Under the pieces are notes generated by a model that did not search any database, was not told the DNA's origin, and worked only from the letters and a program-made list of their open reading frames with translations. Source: CAIQPO01 sp964648275 (GTDB taxonomy: Bacteria; Patescibacteriota; Microgenomatia; UBA1400; MFAQ01). Taken from it: DNA of 18,491 bases. The stretch lies in assembly GCA_964648275.1 (NCBI GenBank), contig CAZYOB010000019.1:1-18491 (forward strand), in the 5' to 3' direction. Positions 1 through 7,512 of this stretch are shown here, piece after piece. Made by a program: the position numbers and the translations under genes. Positions within the stretch are counted from its first letter, which is position 1; the number at the start of each line of letters is the position of its first letter.

Positions 1-1160
1 TGATGAACTCGGACATATCTTAGAGCGCAGCCACTTCTACCTGAGTAACTGCCTCGATACAGTTTCCCGGCCTGGACAGCTTTAACTTCAAGACTGCCTC
101 CAAGAATATCAATGCCGTTATGGAAATTGTAAATTGATCTGACCCAGGTATTTCTGACAGCCCAGGTGACACCGAAGCCCTGCATCATCTTTATCCTGGA
201 GGATAGTGGCCATTCCCACGATCCGGACGGATTGAAAGAGTCGCCGTCGTCGGAACCGCAGGACGATCCGGAACAGTTTTCATACTCGATCCCCTTGAGA
301 TATGTAAAGGGACTGTAGATGTCTTTGTCTTTGGCGACGATAAAGTGAAGATGCGAACCGGAGGAATTACATGACGGACCGTCGATGACTTTGGCGATCG
401 CCTGACCTGCAGAAATATCACCGACTTCTGTTTCGGTTCCCTTGCCGGCGATGATGTTCTGGATAGCTTCCAGTTCGGCCCGGGCTTTGGAGAGCATTTC
501 CTGGAATTTTTTCTCGTTGTTCTGAGTTTCACTGAGAACTCTTTTTTTCTCCAGCTGCTGTCGATCCAGATCCACTTTTTGAGCCACCAGTCTTGTTTTA
601 AGTTTTTCGACTTCCTGTTGCTTGATGATCTTGGCATCTTTCTTTTCTCCGTAGTCGACGCGTGAGCGTTCAAGTTCGGTAAGGATGAGTTGGTCTTTGG
701 CTTTAATAGTACTGAGATATTTCATTTTTCCCATAAAGTCACCAAGACTTTTTGATGAAAAGACGAGGTTCATCCTATCTGTCCGGTATCTTCTGTAGGA
801 TTCTTTGACGCGGGCAATGTAGATCTCCGCCAGTTGATCCATGGAGATATTGACGGTATCGATCACTCCGGAGAGGACCTCAATATCCTTTTCCAGTTCA
901 TCAATCTGGGCTTGGGTCTGGTTGATCTGAGCAAGTGCCAGACTGATCTTTGAGTTGAGAACACTGATTATCTGTTTGAGTGAGAGTGCTTCACCCTGAA
1001 GAGCGACTATTTTTTCCCGACATTTATCCATGTACTCGTTGATCTGATTGGCATTATCTGCCCCAGAGGGAGGCTCCCCTTCACATTCAACGGCGTGTGA
1101 GGGTACAGGAAGAGAGAGGGAGAGAGTTAGGAATAGCAGTAGGGCTGCAACATACCTCAT
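1..1160 (-). CDS. Secreted coiled-coil LytM/M23 protein, EnvC-like murein hydrolase activator (partial, C-terminus off window)
   Basis: The reading frame is open from ATG at 1160 to the window edge: 386 residues with no stop. Residues 1-23 form a signal peptide (MR, then a Leu-rich core, then SHA). Residues about 40-240 are Lys/Glu/Gln-rich and predicted coiled coil, as in EnvC. Residues 247-290 look like the second half of a LytM/M23 domain, with GQAIAKV and the HLHF metal motif (H270, H272). A linker holding CSGSSC (C296, C301) follows, and then what looks like the first half of the same domain: QGFG at 327-330 and HNGID at 347-351. That order is the reverse of normal M23. The ATGA overlap with ftsX implies coupled translation and a role as the extracellular partner of FtsEX, activating or cleaving peptidoglycan at division. 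Whether it is an active peptidase or only an activator depends on the missing C-terminus. The family call is solid; the exact role is inferred. Confidence 0.85.
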   Translation of the reverse strand, partial: MRYVAALLLFLTLSLSLPVPSHAVECEGEPPSGADNANQINEYMDKCREKIVALQGEALSLKQIISVLNSKISLALAQINQTQAQIDELEKDIEVLSGVIDTVNISMDQLAEIYIARVKESYRRYRTDRMNLVFSSKSLGDFMGKMKYLSTIKAKDQLILTELERSRVDYGEKKDAKIIKQQEVEKLKTRLVAQKVDLDRQQLEKKRVLSETQNNEKKFQEMLSKARAELEAIQNIIAGKGTETEVGDISAGQAIAKVIDGPSCNSSGSHLHFIVAKDKDIYSPFTYLKGIEYENCSGSSCGSDDGDSFNPSGSWEWPLSSRIKMMQGFGVTWAVRNTWVRSIYNFHNGIDILGGSLEVKAVQAGKLYRGSYSGRSGCALRYVRVH

Positions 1161-2062
1161 TTTGATCGCTTAACGAACCTCGTGGAGGCGAAGAACCCTG
1201 AAACCAGGGCGAGTGCGGCACTAAATGTGAGCATGCCTCCCAAGAGGATAAGCATGATAATAAATGGTACAGGGAAGGTGATGATGGTTCCGATCCTCGG
1301 TGAGAGGAAAGGAGTGGAGTACAAAAGAGCGATGTAAGCGGTAAGCCAACCGATGAGAGCACCGGAAACTCCGTAGAGGAAGGATTCCTGAATATAGGGC
1401 TTGATGATATAGAAGTTCCTGGCACCAAGAAGTTTGAGGGTGGTAATTTCCAGTTTTCTGCCGGAGATCTTCATGGAGATGATAATAACGATGGTAAGGA
1501 TGGAGACAAGGGTAAGAGCAGCCACCATGATCAGCCCGGCGACGCGGATGGCATTAGTCCATTTGGTTAGCTCGGCGACTACATCCTGGGGGAAATCAAT
1601 TTCTTTTTTGCCTTGAGGAGTGGTACTGACGATCTCACTTCTTTCCAGTACGGAGGATATCGAGTTAAAAGATTTCGGTGTCTGGGCAGTGATCTCTACA
1701 CTGGCGGGGAGAATATCGGCCGTGACTATCCCCCAGTCGGTGACGGTTCCAAGGAGCATGGGGTCGTTGCCGACACTTTCTTTGTAAAGCTCTAAAGCAT
1801 CCTGCTTGCTGATATAGATGGCTTTCTTTACACCCTGAGTAGTCGAAAGTTGGGTAAGTAATTCATTCACTTGATCGGGAGTGTGGCCGTCTTTGAGATA
1901 GGCAATTATCTGAGGTTTGGTCTCAAACGTAAGAAGGATCTCCTGAGAGGCAACGCTGACAAGGGCAAACATGGCCACAATGAACATGGTGATACTGACG
2001 ACAAAAATAGCCGAGAGAGCCTGGTATGGGGAACGGCGGATATTTTTGAACGCTGTCTGCAT
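1157..2062 (-). CDS. ftsX: Cell division protein FtsX (ABC-like permease)
   Basis: This 301-residue protein has FtsX topology: one TM near residues 18-40, an extracytoplasmic domain of about 130 residues (41-170), then three TMs near 173-197, 229-249 and 267-292. The segment after TM2 (GRKLEITTLKLLGA, 201-214) is the conserved cytoplasmic coupling stretch of FtsX. With FtsE it forms an ATP-driven membrane complex that does not transport a solute; it passes a conformational signal to a cell-wall hydrolase or its activator outside. Its start overlaps the ftsE stop by one base (TAATG) and its TGA stop overlaps the next ATG by four bases, so ftsE-ftsX-LytM is a coupled unit. There is no Shine-Dalgarno sequence before its ATG, in line with translation by re-initiation. 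The long extracytoplasmic loop is the expected docking site for the coiled coil of the next gene. Confidence 0.95.
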   Translation of the reverse strand: MQTAFKNIRRSPYQALSAIFVVSITMFIVAMFALVSVASQEILLTFETKPQIIAYLKDGHTPDQVNELLTQLSTTQGVKKAIYISKQDALELYKESVGNDPMLLGTVTDWGIVTADILPASVEITAQTPKSFNSISSVLERSEIVSTTPQGKKEIDFPQDVVAELTKWTNAIRVAGLIMVAALTLVSILTIVIIISMKISGRKLEITTLKLLGARNFYIIKPYIQESFLYGVSGALIGWLTAYIALLYSTPFLSPRIGTIITFPVPFIIMLILLGGMLTFSAALALVSGFFASTRFVKRSK

Positions 2063-2832
2063 TATTTTTTAATTTTTTTAATTTTACGCTTTTTGTGGAT
2101 AATTTTTACTTCGTCATCTTTGGGCGATGGCTGTTCTTTAACTTCTTCTTCGACGTTCTGGCTTTTAATATTTTCCCTGTCGAAAGCGATTTTGCCTTTT
2201 TCGAGATGAATGTGACGGGCGTGATGGAAATTAATGATGGTAACGTCATGAGTTGCCATGATAACGGTGGTACCGGCTTCATTAATTTTCTTGAGCAGAT
2301 TAAAGATCTCGAGGGAGGTCTCTTTATCTAAGTTCCCTGTTGGCTCATCAGCAAAGAGAATAGGAGGGTCGGCAGCAATGGCTCTGGCGATCGAGGCGCG
2401 CTGGAGTTCTCCACCGGATAATTGGGAAGGGAAGAGATCGCCTTTGCCGGGAATGTCGACTAGATGTAGAAGCTGGTCTATGCGAGCAGGGATCTTCTTG
2501 CTGTCGTAACCGGCTATTTCCAGGGCGTAGGTGATGTTCTCGGCCACCGTTTTGTCGAGAATAATTTTGTAATCTTGAAAAACGAAGCCAATTTTGCGTC
2601 TGAGGCGGGGAATATCCCGAGTTTTCATTAAGGCCAGGTCTTCGCCGTCGATCTTGACAGTACCCTTGGTGGGTGAAAGATCCCTGATCAGAAGCCTACC
2701 GAGTGTGGTTTTGCCGACACCAGATTTTCCCGTAATGCACACAAATTCTCCCGGGTTGACGGTGAAGCTAACATCGTCCAAGACTACTTCGCCTGTGGGA
2801 AATGTCTTGGTGACATGAGAAAAATCAATCAC
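2062..2832 (-). CDS. ftsE: Cell division ATP-binding protein FtsE
   Basis: This is a complete ABC ATPase of 256 residues. It has Walker A GKSGVGKT (35-42), the Q-loop Q86, the signature LSGGE (138-142), Walker B ILFADE (158-163), a D-loop GNLD and the switch histidine H195. Together with ftsX downstream this identifies FtsE, the cytoplasmic ATPase that drives FtsX at the division site. The start codon is GTG at 2832, preceded by no evident Shine-Dalgarno site; 22 nt separate it from the gene upstream. Classical FtsE is about 220-230 residues. Here about 34 extra residues form a charged tail (222-256), first Glu/Asp-rich and then ending in a Lys/Arg/Ile cluster (KKRKIKKIKK). The tail could contact the membrane surface, nucleic acid or FtsZ-type partners; I cannot tell which. 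Confidence 0.95.
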   Translation of the reverse strand: MIDFSHVTKTFPTGEVVLDDVSFTVNPGEFVCITGKSGVGKTTLGRLLIRDLSPTKGTVKIDGEDLALMKTRDIPRLRRKIGFVFQDYKIILDKTVAENITYALEIAGYDSKKIPARIDQLLHLVDIPGKGDLFPSQLSGGELQRASIARAIAADPPILFADEPTGNLDKETSLEIFNLLKKINEAGTTVIMATHDVTIINFHHARHIHLEKGKIAFDRENIKSQNVEEEVKEQPSPKDDEVKIIHKKRKIKKIKK

Positions 2833-2854
2833 TTGGGCGGGGGGTGACTAATTG

Positions 2855-3397
2855 TTAATTGGGTAAGGGCACATTAAGATTTTCGATCCTGGCACGACCG
2901 ACGTCCATAAGCCAGCCGCATTTTTGGCCGTCGAAGGTTTCGCCCCAGAGGGTGACTTGGTGGCCAACGAGAAGGTCTAGATCAATAGTGGTACTGGAAA
3001 CACAGACTGTCTGAGAGGCTCCACCCGGACGGACCAGCTTATGAGTTCCCTCTCCGCTGACCCCACCTTTATCGACGACGCCTAAGACTTTATCCCTAAA
3101 AGCTTTTTCATCGGCTGAGCCGTAGGTATCTCCAACTTTGGCACCTGAAAGAGGGATGTCTGCCTGAACATTTTCAGTACCTTTTTCACTTGATCCGCCT
3201 GCTGATCTTGACTTGAGCCATGAGCCAGTCAGGACACCGGCACCTATGACGACGAGAAATAAAATGACAATTGGGAGTGAATTATTTTTTGACATGGGTG
3301 ATGTTTGGATTTTTCTTTCGATCGTTGGTTGAGCGAGAGAAGGTGACGGAGAAGTATTCAACTCCACTTCGTCGAGATCAATTTTTTTAATTTCCAT
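2855..3397 (-). CDS. Single-pass membrane protein of unknown function between prfB and ftsE
   Basis: The protein has about 180 residues: a cytoplasmic N-terminus of about 40 residues, one TM (LPIVILFLVVIGAGVL), a Gly/Ser linker and an extracytoplasmic domain of about 110 residues. That domain has a small-barrel feel, with strands such as HKLVRPGG, VGHQVTLWGETF and CGWLMDVGRARI, and two cysteines. I chose ATG at 3397. A GTG two codons upstream (3403) is the alternative and would add two residues. Neither has a clear Shine-Dalgarno site. It lies 12 nt after the tandem stop TGATAA of prfB and 22 nt before ftsE, so it belongs to the same operon. A job in envelope or division is suggested by position only. 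I do not recognise a named family. Confidence 0.8.
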   Translation of the reverse strand: MEIKKIDLDEVELNTSPSPSLAQPTIERKIQTSPMSKNNSLPIVILFLVVIGAGVLTGSWLKSRSAGGSSEKGTENVQADIPLSGAKVGDTYGSADEKAFRDKVLGVVDKGGVSGEGTHKLVRPGGASQTVCVSSTTIDLDLLVGHQVTLWGETFDGQKCGWLMDVGRARIENLNVPLPN

Positions 3398-3409
3398 AAA
3401 CACAGTTTA

Positions 3410-4519
3410 TCAGATTTGACGAGAAGGAGCGAAGAATTTAAGCTCCGCTTCGATAAAACCATCGAGAGATCCATCCAAAACCGAGTCCGGATTGGTCTCT
3501 TCATAATCGTTGCGAAGATCCTTAACCAACTTGTATGGATGGAGAACGTAAGAGCGGATCTGATGACCCCAACTGGCGATCGTAGCTCCACCTCTAACTT
3601 TTTCAATCTCTTCCCGACGTTTAGCTTCCTGCATTTCCCAAAGTTTTGATTTGAGGATCTGCATGGCAATCTTGCGGTTGGCATCCTGGTAGCGCTGGGT
3701 CTGACATTCAACCACAATCCCGGTGGGAATATGTTTGATACGCACAGCCGTGCTGACCTTGTTGACGTTTTGACCGCCGGCACCGGATGACCGGCTGGCA
3801 TCAAATTCGATATCCTCGTCCCGGATATCAACCTGGGCTTCTTCGGGAAGAATGGGCGTGACCTCTACACCGGCAAATGAGGTCTGCCTGAGCTTGTCCG
3901 CATTGAATGGTGATTGGCGGACTAAACGGTGCGTACCTTTTTCGTGTTTCAGGAAACCATAGGCGTAGCGGGCATGGACAATATAGGTGGCGGATTTAAT
4001 ACCTGCTTCTTCTCCCTGGGAGAGCTCAACGGTCTCGTAGCCCCAGCCTTTTTTATCAAAGTAGCGGGTATACATGCGGGAGAGCATACTCGCCCAGTCC
4101 ATGGCTTCGGTACCTCCCTGACCTGCCTTGATGGTAAGGACCGCTTCGGATGAGTCGTATTCACCGGAGAGAAAAGTAACCAGTTCGGTACGCTCCACTT
4201 GTCTTATCAGGGTTTCATACAGAATCTTGATGTCTTTATCCAGAGTATCGTCGCCGGCACTCTTGGACATCTCAAGCAGGTCTTCCAGATTTTTCAGGTC
4301 GGAGCTAAGTTTCTCGGTCGATTCAATGGTTGATCTAACTTGGGCCATGTTGGACATAACTTCCTTGGCACGGTCTTCGTCCGACCAGAGATCAGGCTTG
4401 CCCGATTCTTCGGTGAGACGGGCAAGCTCACCCCCGAGGGAGTTCAGATCAATTTTTTCAAGAATAGAGTTAATACGAGTTTTGAGATCGGATAGATTAA
4501 GTTGGGTCTCGGAAAGCAT
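3410..4519 (-). CDS. prfB: Peptide chain release factor 2
   Basis: This 369-residue protein is a class I release factor. The tripeptide SPF at 203-205 is the RF2 codon-recognition motif, which reads UGA and UAA. The GGQ motif (248-250), in SSGAGGQNVNKVSTAVR, catalyses peptide release at the ribosomal peptidyl-transferase centre. The N-terminal helical domain, including KPDLW (41-45), aligns by eye with other RF2 proteins. Many bacteria interrupt prfB with an in-frame UGA and a +1 frameshift near codon 25 for autoregulation; here the frame is continuous and the LDY region reads as IDL, so that control is absent. The ATG at 4519 is fixed by an in-frame TAA four codons upstream. A -10-like TAAAAT ends 6 nt before it. 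RF2 in the window shows that UGA is a stop codon in this organism. Confidence 0.97.
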   Translation of the reverse strand: MLSETQLNLSDLKTRINSILEKIDLNSLGGELARLTEESGKPDLWSDEDRAKEVMSNMAQVRSTIESTEKLSSDLKNLEDLLEMSKSAGDDTLDKDIKILYETLIRQVERTELVTFLSGEYDSSEAVLTIKAGQGGTEAMDWASMLSRMYTRYFDKKGWGYETVELSQGEEAGIKSATYIVHARYAYGFLKHEKGTHRLVRQSPFNADKLRQTSFAGVEVTPILPEEAQVDIRDEDIEFDASRSSGAGGQNVNKVSTAVRIKHIPTGIVVECQTQRYQDANRKIAMQILKSKLWEMQEAKRREEIEKVRGGATIASWGHQIRSYVLHPYKLVKDLRNDYEETNPDSVLDGSLDGFIEAELKFFAPSRQI

Positions 4520-4525
4520 GAGTGT

Positions 4526-4531
4526 ATTTTA
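4526..4531 (-). promoter_or_regulatory. Putative -10 element of the prfB operon, leaderless spacing
   Basis: TAAAAT lies on the minus strand with exactly 6 nt (ACACTC) between it and the prfB ATG. Transcription would then start at or next to the start codon. I see no convincing -35. The short divergent gap (70 bp) leaves little other room for a promoter, but prfB could also use one inside the macA gene. Confidence 0.4.
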
Positions 4532-4548
4532 ACTTATCTTTGCGGGTA

Positions 4549-4554
4549 TATAAT
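4549..4554 (+). promoter_or_regulatory. -10 element TATAAT for the MacAB-like operon
   Basis: A perfect TATAAT lies 35 nt upstream of the adaptor start (4590), within GGGTATATAAT. The same 11-mer recurs before the orphan gene at 7513. The predicted leader is about 29 nt. The -35 region is weak: only an A/T-rich TTTTAA about 16 nt upstream. Confidence 0.6.
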
Positions 4555-4589
4555 GCTGTTTCCAAATGTATTAAGATGGAATAGTAAAG

Positions 4590-5624
4590 ATGAAATTCGT
4601 AAAGCGCTTTTGGTGGTTATTTGTAATCGGACTCCTAGTCGGAGGTGCTTGGATGTGGTGGAGTAACTCGGTTAGTGCCAGAGATAGGGATGAAAATACC
4701 TACACCATCAAGAGAGAAGATCTAGTCGAGACACTTTCCTTGTCCGGAGAGATCGACGCTAAAGAAAAGGCCGACGTCAAATTCCAAACCTCAGGGATGC
4801 TGGCTTGGGTCGGAGTCAAAGAGGGTGACTATGTAAAAAAATATCAGTCACTGGCATCACTGGACAAGCGAGAACTGCAAAATAGCATGAGCCAACTTCT
4901 CAATCTTTATATGAAAGAGAGATGGGATTTTGAGCAAGATGTGGATAATAACAAGGATTGGGAAACCAGAGGGATGACCGACGCTATGCGGGACGCGGTC
5001 AAGAGAACTCTACAGAAGAATCAATTTGACTTGAATAATGCCGTCCTGGATGTGGAAGCAAAAAACCTGGCTGTAAAATTTGCGACCATCTGGTCTCCTA
5101 TTGAAGGAATCGTTACACATATAGATACACCTAATCCCGGAGTTAACATTACGGCAGCTACCGCCGTATTTACGGTGATCAATCCTAAGTCACTTTACTT
5201 TTCCGCGACTGCGGATCAGACCGAGGTGATCAACTTCCGATCGGGAATGAATGGGAAAATTGTCTTTGAATCATTCCCAGAACTTGAGATAGATGCAATG
5301 GTAGAGAGCATCTCATTCGTCCCCAAAGAGGGAGAGACTGGGACAGTGTATGAGTTGAAGATGGTGCTAAATACAGCTCAAATCGGAGAAGACAGTCTGA
5401 AAATGGGAATGACCGGTGACGCTAACTTCATAACAAAAGACAAAAAGGATGTCCTGGCAGTACCCGAAGCTTATGTAGAAAAAAGCAATGGTAAGTACTA
5501 TGTCATCAAGTTGACCGGAACTGTAAAAGAGCGAGTTGAGGTAGTGACCGGTGAGACCATCGAGGGAATGGTGGAAATTAAGGAAGGACTAAATGAAGGA
5601 GAAACAATCTATTATCAGCCTTAA
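4590..5624 (+). CDS. MacA/HlyD-family periplasmic-adaptor-like protein
   Basis: The 344-residue protein has an N-terminal membrane anchor (7-24, WWLFVIGLLVGG) followed by an extracytoplasmic adaptor. Residues about 61-92 (SGMLAWVGVKEGDYVKKYQSLASLD) and 167-186 (IWSPIEGIVTHID) are the two halves of a biotinyl-lipoyl-like domain. Between them is a short helical hairpin of about 70 residues. A beta-barrel domain (about 200-290) and a membrane-proximal domain follow. It fits the membrane-fusion proteins that work with MacB-type ABC exporters. The ATPase and permease genes follow with overlaps, so all three form one export operon. The hairpin is short for a TolC-docking adaptor, which fits a cell without a classical outer membrane, where the adaptor may act without an outer channel. 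The substrate is unknown; MacAB relatives move peptides, lipids or macrolides. Confidence 0.88.
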   Translation: MKFVKRFWWLFVIGLLVGGAWMWWSNSVSARDRDENTYTIKREDLVETLSLSGEIDAKEKADVKFQTSGMLAWVGVKEGDYVKKYQSLASLDKRELQNSMSQLLNLYMKERWDFEQDVDNNKDWETRGMTDAMRDAVKRTLQKNQFDLNNAVLDVEAKNLAVKFATIWSPIEGIVTHIDTPNPGVNITAATAVFTVINPKSLYFSATADQTEVINFRSGMNGKIVFESFPELEIDAMVESISFVPKEGETGTVYELKMVLNTAQIGEDSLKMGMTGDANFITKDKKDVLAVPEAYVEKSNGKYYVIKLTGTVKERVEVVTGETIEGMVEIKEGLNEGETIYYQP

Positions 5625-6291
5625 GGGGGTCACGAAGGAATTTGTCCTGGGAGACGGTTCGGTGTTCACAGCCCTTAGGAATGTAAATCTTGATATCCAC
5701 AGGGGTGAGTTTTCGTCAATTATCGGACCTTCAGGAAGCGGCAAATCTACCCTGATGCATGTGATCGGATTATTGGACAAACCAACCAGAGGCGAGGTGG
5801 TGATCAACGGTGGGGATGTGTCACATTTAAATGATGATGAAACTTCATATTTAAGAAATGAATTCGTAGGATTCGTTTTTCAGCAGTTCAATTTACTAAA
5901 CAAGCTGACCATCAAGGAGAATATTTTATTGCCGACAACCTATGCCAGGAAAAAATTTGACTATAAACCTTCCGAGAGGGCGGACTACTTGATGGACATG
6001 TTCGGAATCTTGTCCAAGAAAGATCAGTATCCGAATAAAGTTTCCGGAGGTCAGCAACAAAGAGTGGCTGTGGCAAGAGCCCTGATCATGAATCCACAAC
6101 TAATTTTGGCCGATGAACCTACCGGAAATTTGGATCATAAGACCGGGAATGAAATCATTGGTCTGTTCGAGGAGCTAAATAAAAAAGAGGGAATCACCAT
6201 CATTATGGTGACACACGAAATGGAAATAGCCGAAAGAACCCGTCGAAGAATAAAGGTATTTGACGGGGAGATAGTTAAAGAACAAAAATGA
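5593..6291 (+). CDS. MacB/LolD-type ABC transporter ATP-binding protein
   Basis: This 232-residue ABC ATPase has Walker A GPSGSGKS (45-52), a Q-loop in VFQQFN (95-100), the signature VSGGQQQ (150-156), Walker B ILADEP (171-176) and the switch H208 (THE). The pattern is typical of the MacB/LolD subfamily, which powers mechanotransmission exporters. The start ATG at 5593 lies inside the 3' end of the adaptor gene (32-nt overlap). It is supported by AGGAAGG at 5581-5587, 5 nt upstream, and no other good start exists before the conserved region. The stop overlaps the permease ATG by four bases. Here the ATPase is a separate polypeptide, whereas E. coli MacB fuses it to the permease. Confidence 0.95.
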   Translation: MKEKQSIISLKGVTKEFVLGDGSVFTALRNVNLDIHRGEFSSIIGPSGSGKSTLMHVIGLLDKPTRGEVVINGGDVSHLNDDETSYLRNEFVGFVFQQFNLLNKLTIKENILLPTTYARKKFDYKPSERADYLMDMFGILSKKDQYPNKVSGGQQQRVAVARALIMNPQLILADEPTGNLDHKTGNEIIGLFEELNKKEGITIIMVTHEMEIAERTRRRIKVFDGEIVKEQK

Positions 6292-7490
6292 AATTCCTAT
6301 CCGGCTCATACCAACTCTTGTCCTCAGCCATGGCAGATTTCCGCAGGGACAAAATCCGTACCGCTTTAACTTCTCTGGGAATTATGATCGGAGTGTTGTC
6401 TGTAGTTTTACTGATAGCTCTTGGACTGGGATTAAAAAACTATATCGAAGGACAGTTTGAAAGTTTGGGAGCAAACCTTTTAATGGTCATGCCCGGATCG
6501 GGTTTGGGCGGTGGAAGCGGGTTCGGCCCGGGGGTAATGGGTGGAGTTAATTTTGACGAAAAAGATGTCCGAACTTTGTCTCGAATCTCAGGTTTAAAAT
6601 ACCTGACTCCCGTGGCTTTTAAATCGGCTATGGTGGAGGGTAACGGAAAAGAGGAAAGCGGGTACATCATGGGGGCCAATGAGCAATTTTTTGGACTGAT
6701 GAATCTCCAGATGGAGGTCGGGGAGGTATGGGGGAAAACAGAGGTAGGCAACAGATCCAAAGTGGTGGTAATAGGAAACAGTTTGGCCGAGAGTATATTT
6801 GATAAACCAGCAGATGCGATGGGAAAAACTATATCAGTTTCCGGAATCAGACTTAAAATCATTGGCGTCGCCGAAAAGACCGGAGACGGGGAGCAGGACA
6901 ATGCCTTGTTCATGCCATATACCACAACATTTGGATCCATTAATCCGGACAAACAATTCTTCTTTATATACATGGGAGTTGAGTCAAAAGATGCCGTAGA
7001 AACTGTCGCCAAAGAAGCCGAAGAGGCGTTATTAAAACGTTACAAAGATGAAGATTTTTCGGTCACTCAGATGTCCGAGATCCTATCAACGATCAATCAA
7101 ATATTCGGGGTCATTAACGCCTTCTTGTTGGCGATTGGGTCGATCTCTCTGATCGTAGGTGGTATTGGAATTATGAATATCATGTATGCAACCGTGACCG
7201 AGCGAACCAGGGAAGTGGGAATTCGTAGGGCAATCGGAGCTACAAGAAAGGATATCTTGCTGCAGTTTTTAACAGAGTCGGTATTGCTGTCAATATTCGG
7301 AGGGCTCATCGGATTGTTATTGTCGGCCGCTATCGTAGCTGTTGTTAGAATTTGGTTCCCCGTGGCACTGAATCTAATGGCTGTTTTAATTGCATTTGGT
7401 GTCTCGAGTGCGATCGGAATATTCTTCGGAGTATTCCCGGCAAGAAAAGCGGCAGACTTGAGTCCTATCGAGGCAATCAGATATGAGTAG
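6288..7490 (+). CDS. MacB-like ABC permease (MacB_PCD + FtsX domains)
   Basis: The 400-residue permease has TM1 near residues 28-49, a large extracytoplasmic MacB_PCD-like domain (50-275), and three C-terminal TMs near 276-300, 327-352 and 363-383. The coupling segment TERTREVGIRRAIGATRKDI and the terminal motif PARKAADLSPIEAIRYE are classic for this family. It pairs with the ATPase just upstream (ATGA overlap) and the adaptor to form a tripartite-like exporter. A glycine-rich loop (70-86, GSGLGGGSGFGPG core) sits early in the extracytoplasmic domain; such loops are common in MacB homologues. This is a second FtsX-domain system in the window and is distinct from ftsEX. It lacks the FtsX-type short loop and carries the full MacB periplasmic core. 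Confidence 0.93.
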   Translation: MKFLSGSYQLLSSAMADFRRDKIRTALTSLGIMIGVLSVVLLIALGLGLKNYIEGQFESLGANLLMVMPGSGLGGGSGFGPGVMGGVNFDEKDVRTLSRISGLKYLTPVAFKSAMVEGNGKEESGYIMGANEQFFGLMNLQMEVGEVWGKTEVGNRSKVVVIGNSLAESIFDKPADAMGKTISVSGIRLKIIGVAEKTGDGEQDNALFMPYTTTFGSINPDKQFFFIYMGVESKDAVETVAKEAEEALLKRYKDEDFSVTQMSEILSTINQIFGVINAFLLAIGSISLIVGGIGIMNIMYATVTERTREVGIRRAIGATRKDILLQFLTESVLLSIFGGLIGLLLSAAIVAVVRIWFPVALNLMAVLIAFGVSSAIGIFFGVFPARKAADLSPIEAIRYE

Positions 7491-7495
7491 GGGTA

Positions 7496-7501
7496 TATAA
7501 T
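7496..7501 (+). promoter_or_regulatory. -10 element TATAAT upstream of the orphan gene
   Basis: A perfect TATAAT sits in the 22-nt gap after the MacB-like stop, again within GGGTATATAAT. It is 11 nt before ATG 7513 and 5 nt before a TTG at 7507 in the same frame. The orphan gene may therefore be transcribed separately from the export operon, with a leader of only a few nucleotides. Confidence 0.5.
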
Positions 7502-7512
7502 CCGGGTTGATC

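Noticed and set aside
191..673. 160-aa minus-strand frame inside the LytM gene
   Set aside because: It overlaps the coiled-coil and HLHF region in another frame; its Ser/Arg-rich composition is that of a shadow frame.
3358..3831. 157-aa minus-strand frame overlapping prfB
   Set aside because: It is a shadow of the RF2 coding sequence around GGQ; no family features.
4440..4460. Programmed frameshift site in prfB
   Set aside because: The region corresponding to the classic CTTTGAC reads in frame with no UGA codon.
6440..7012. 190-aa antisense frame inside the MacB-like permease
   Set aside because: It is fully contained in a gene with clear family motifs, is rich in Ser and Pro with no motif of its own, and has no start signals.
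1157..7490. ftsEX and the MacAB-like genes as duplicates of one system
   Set aside because: The permeases differ in size and outer domain, the ATPases differ in subfamily signature, and only one set has a MacA adaptor; they are separate systems.
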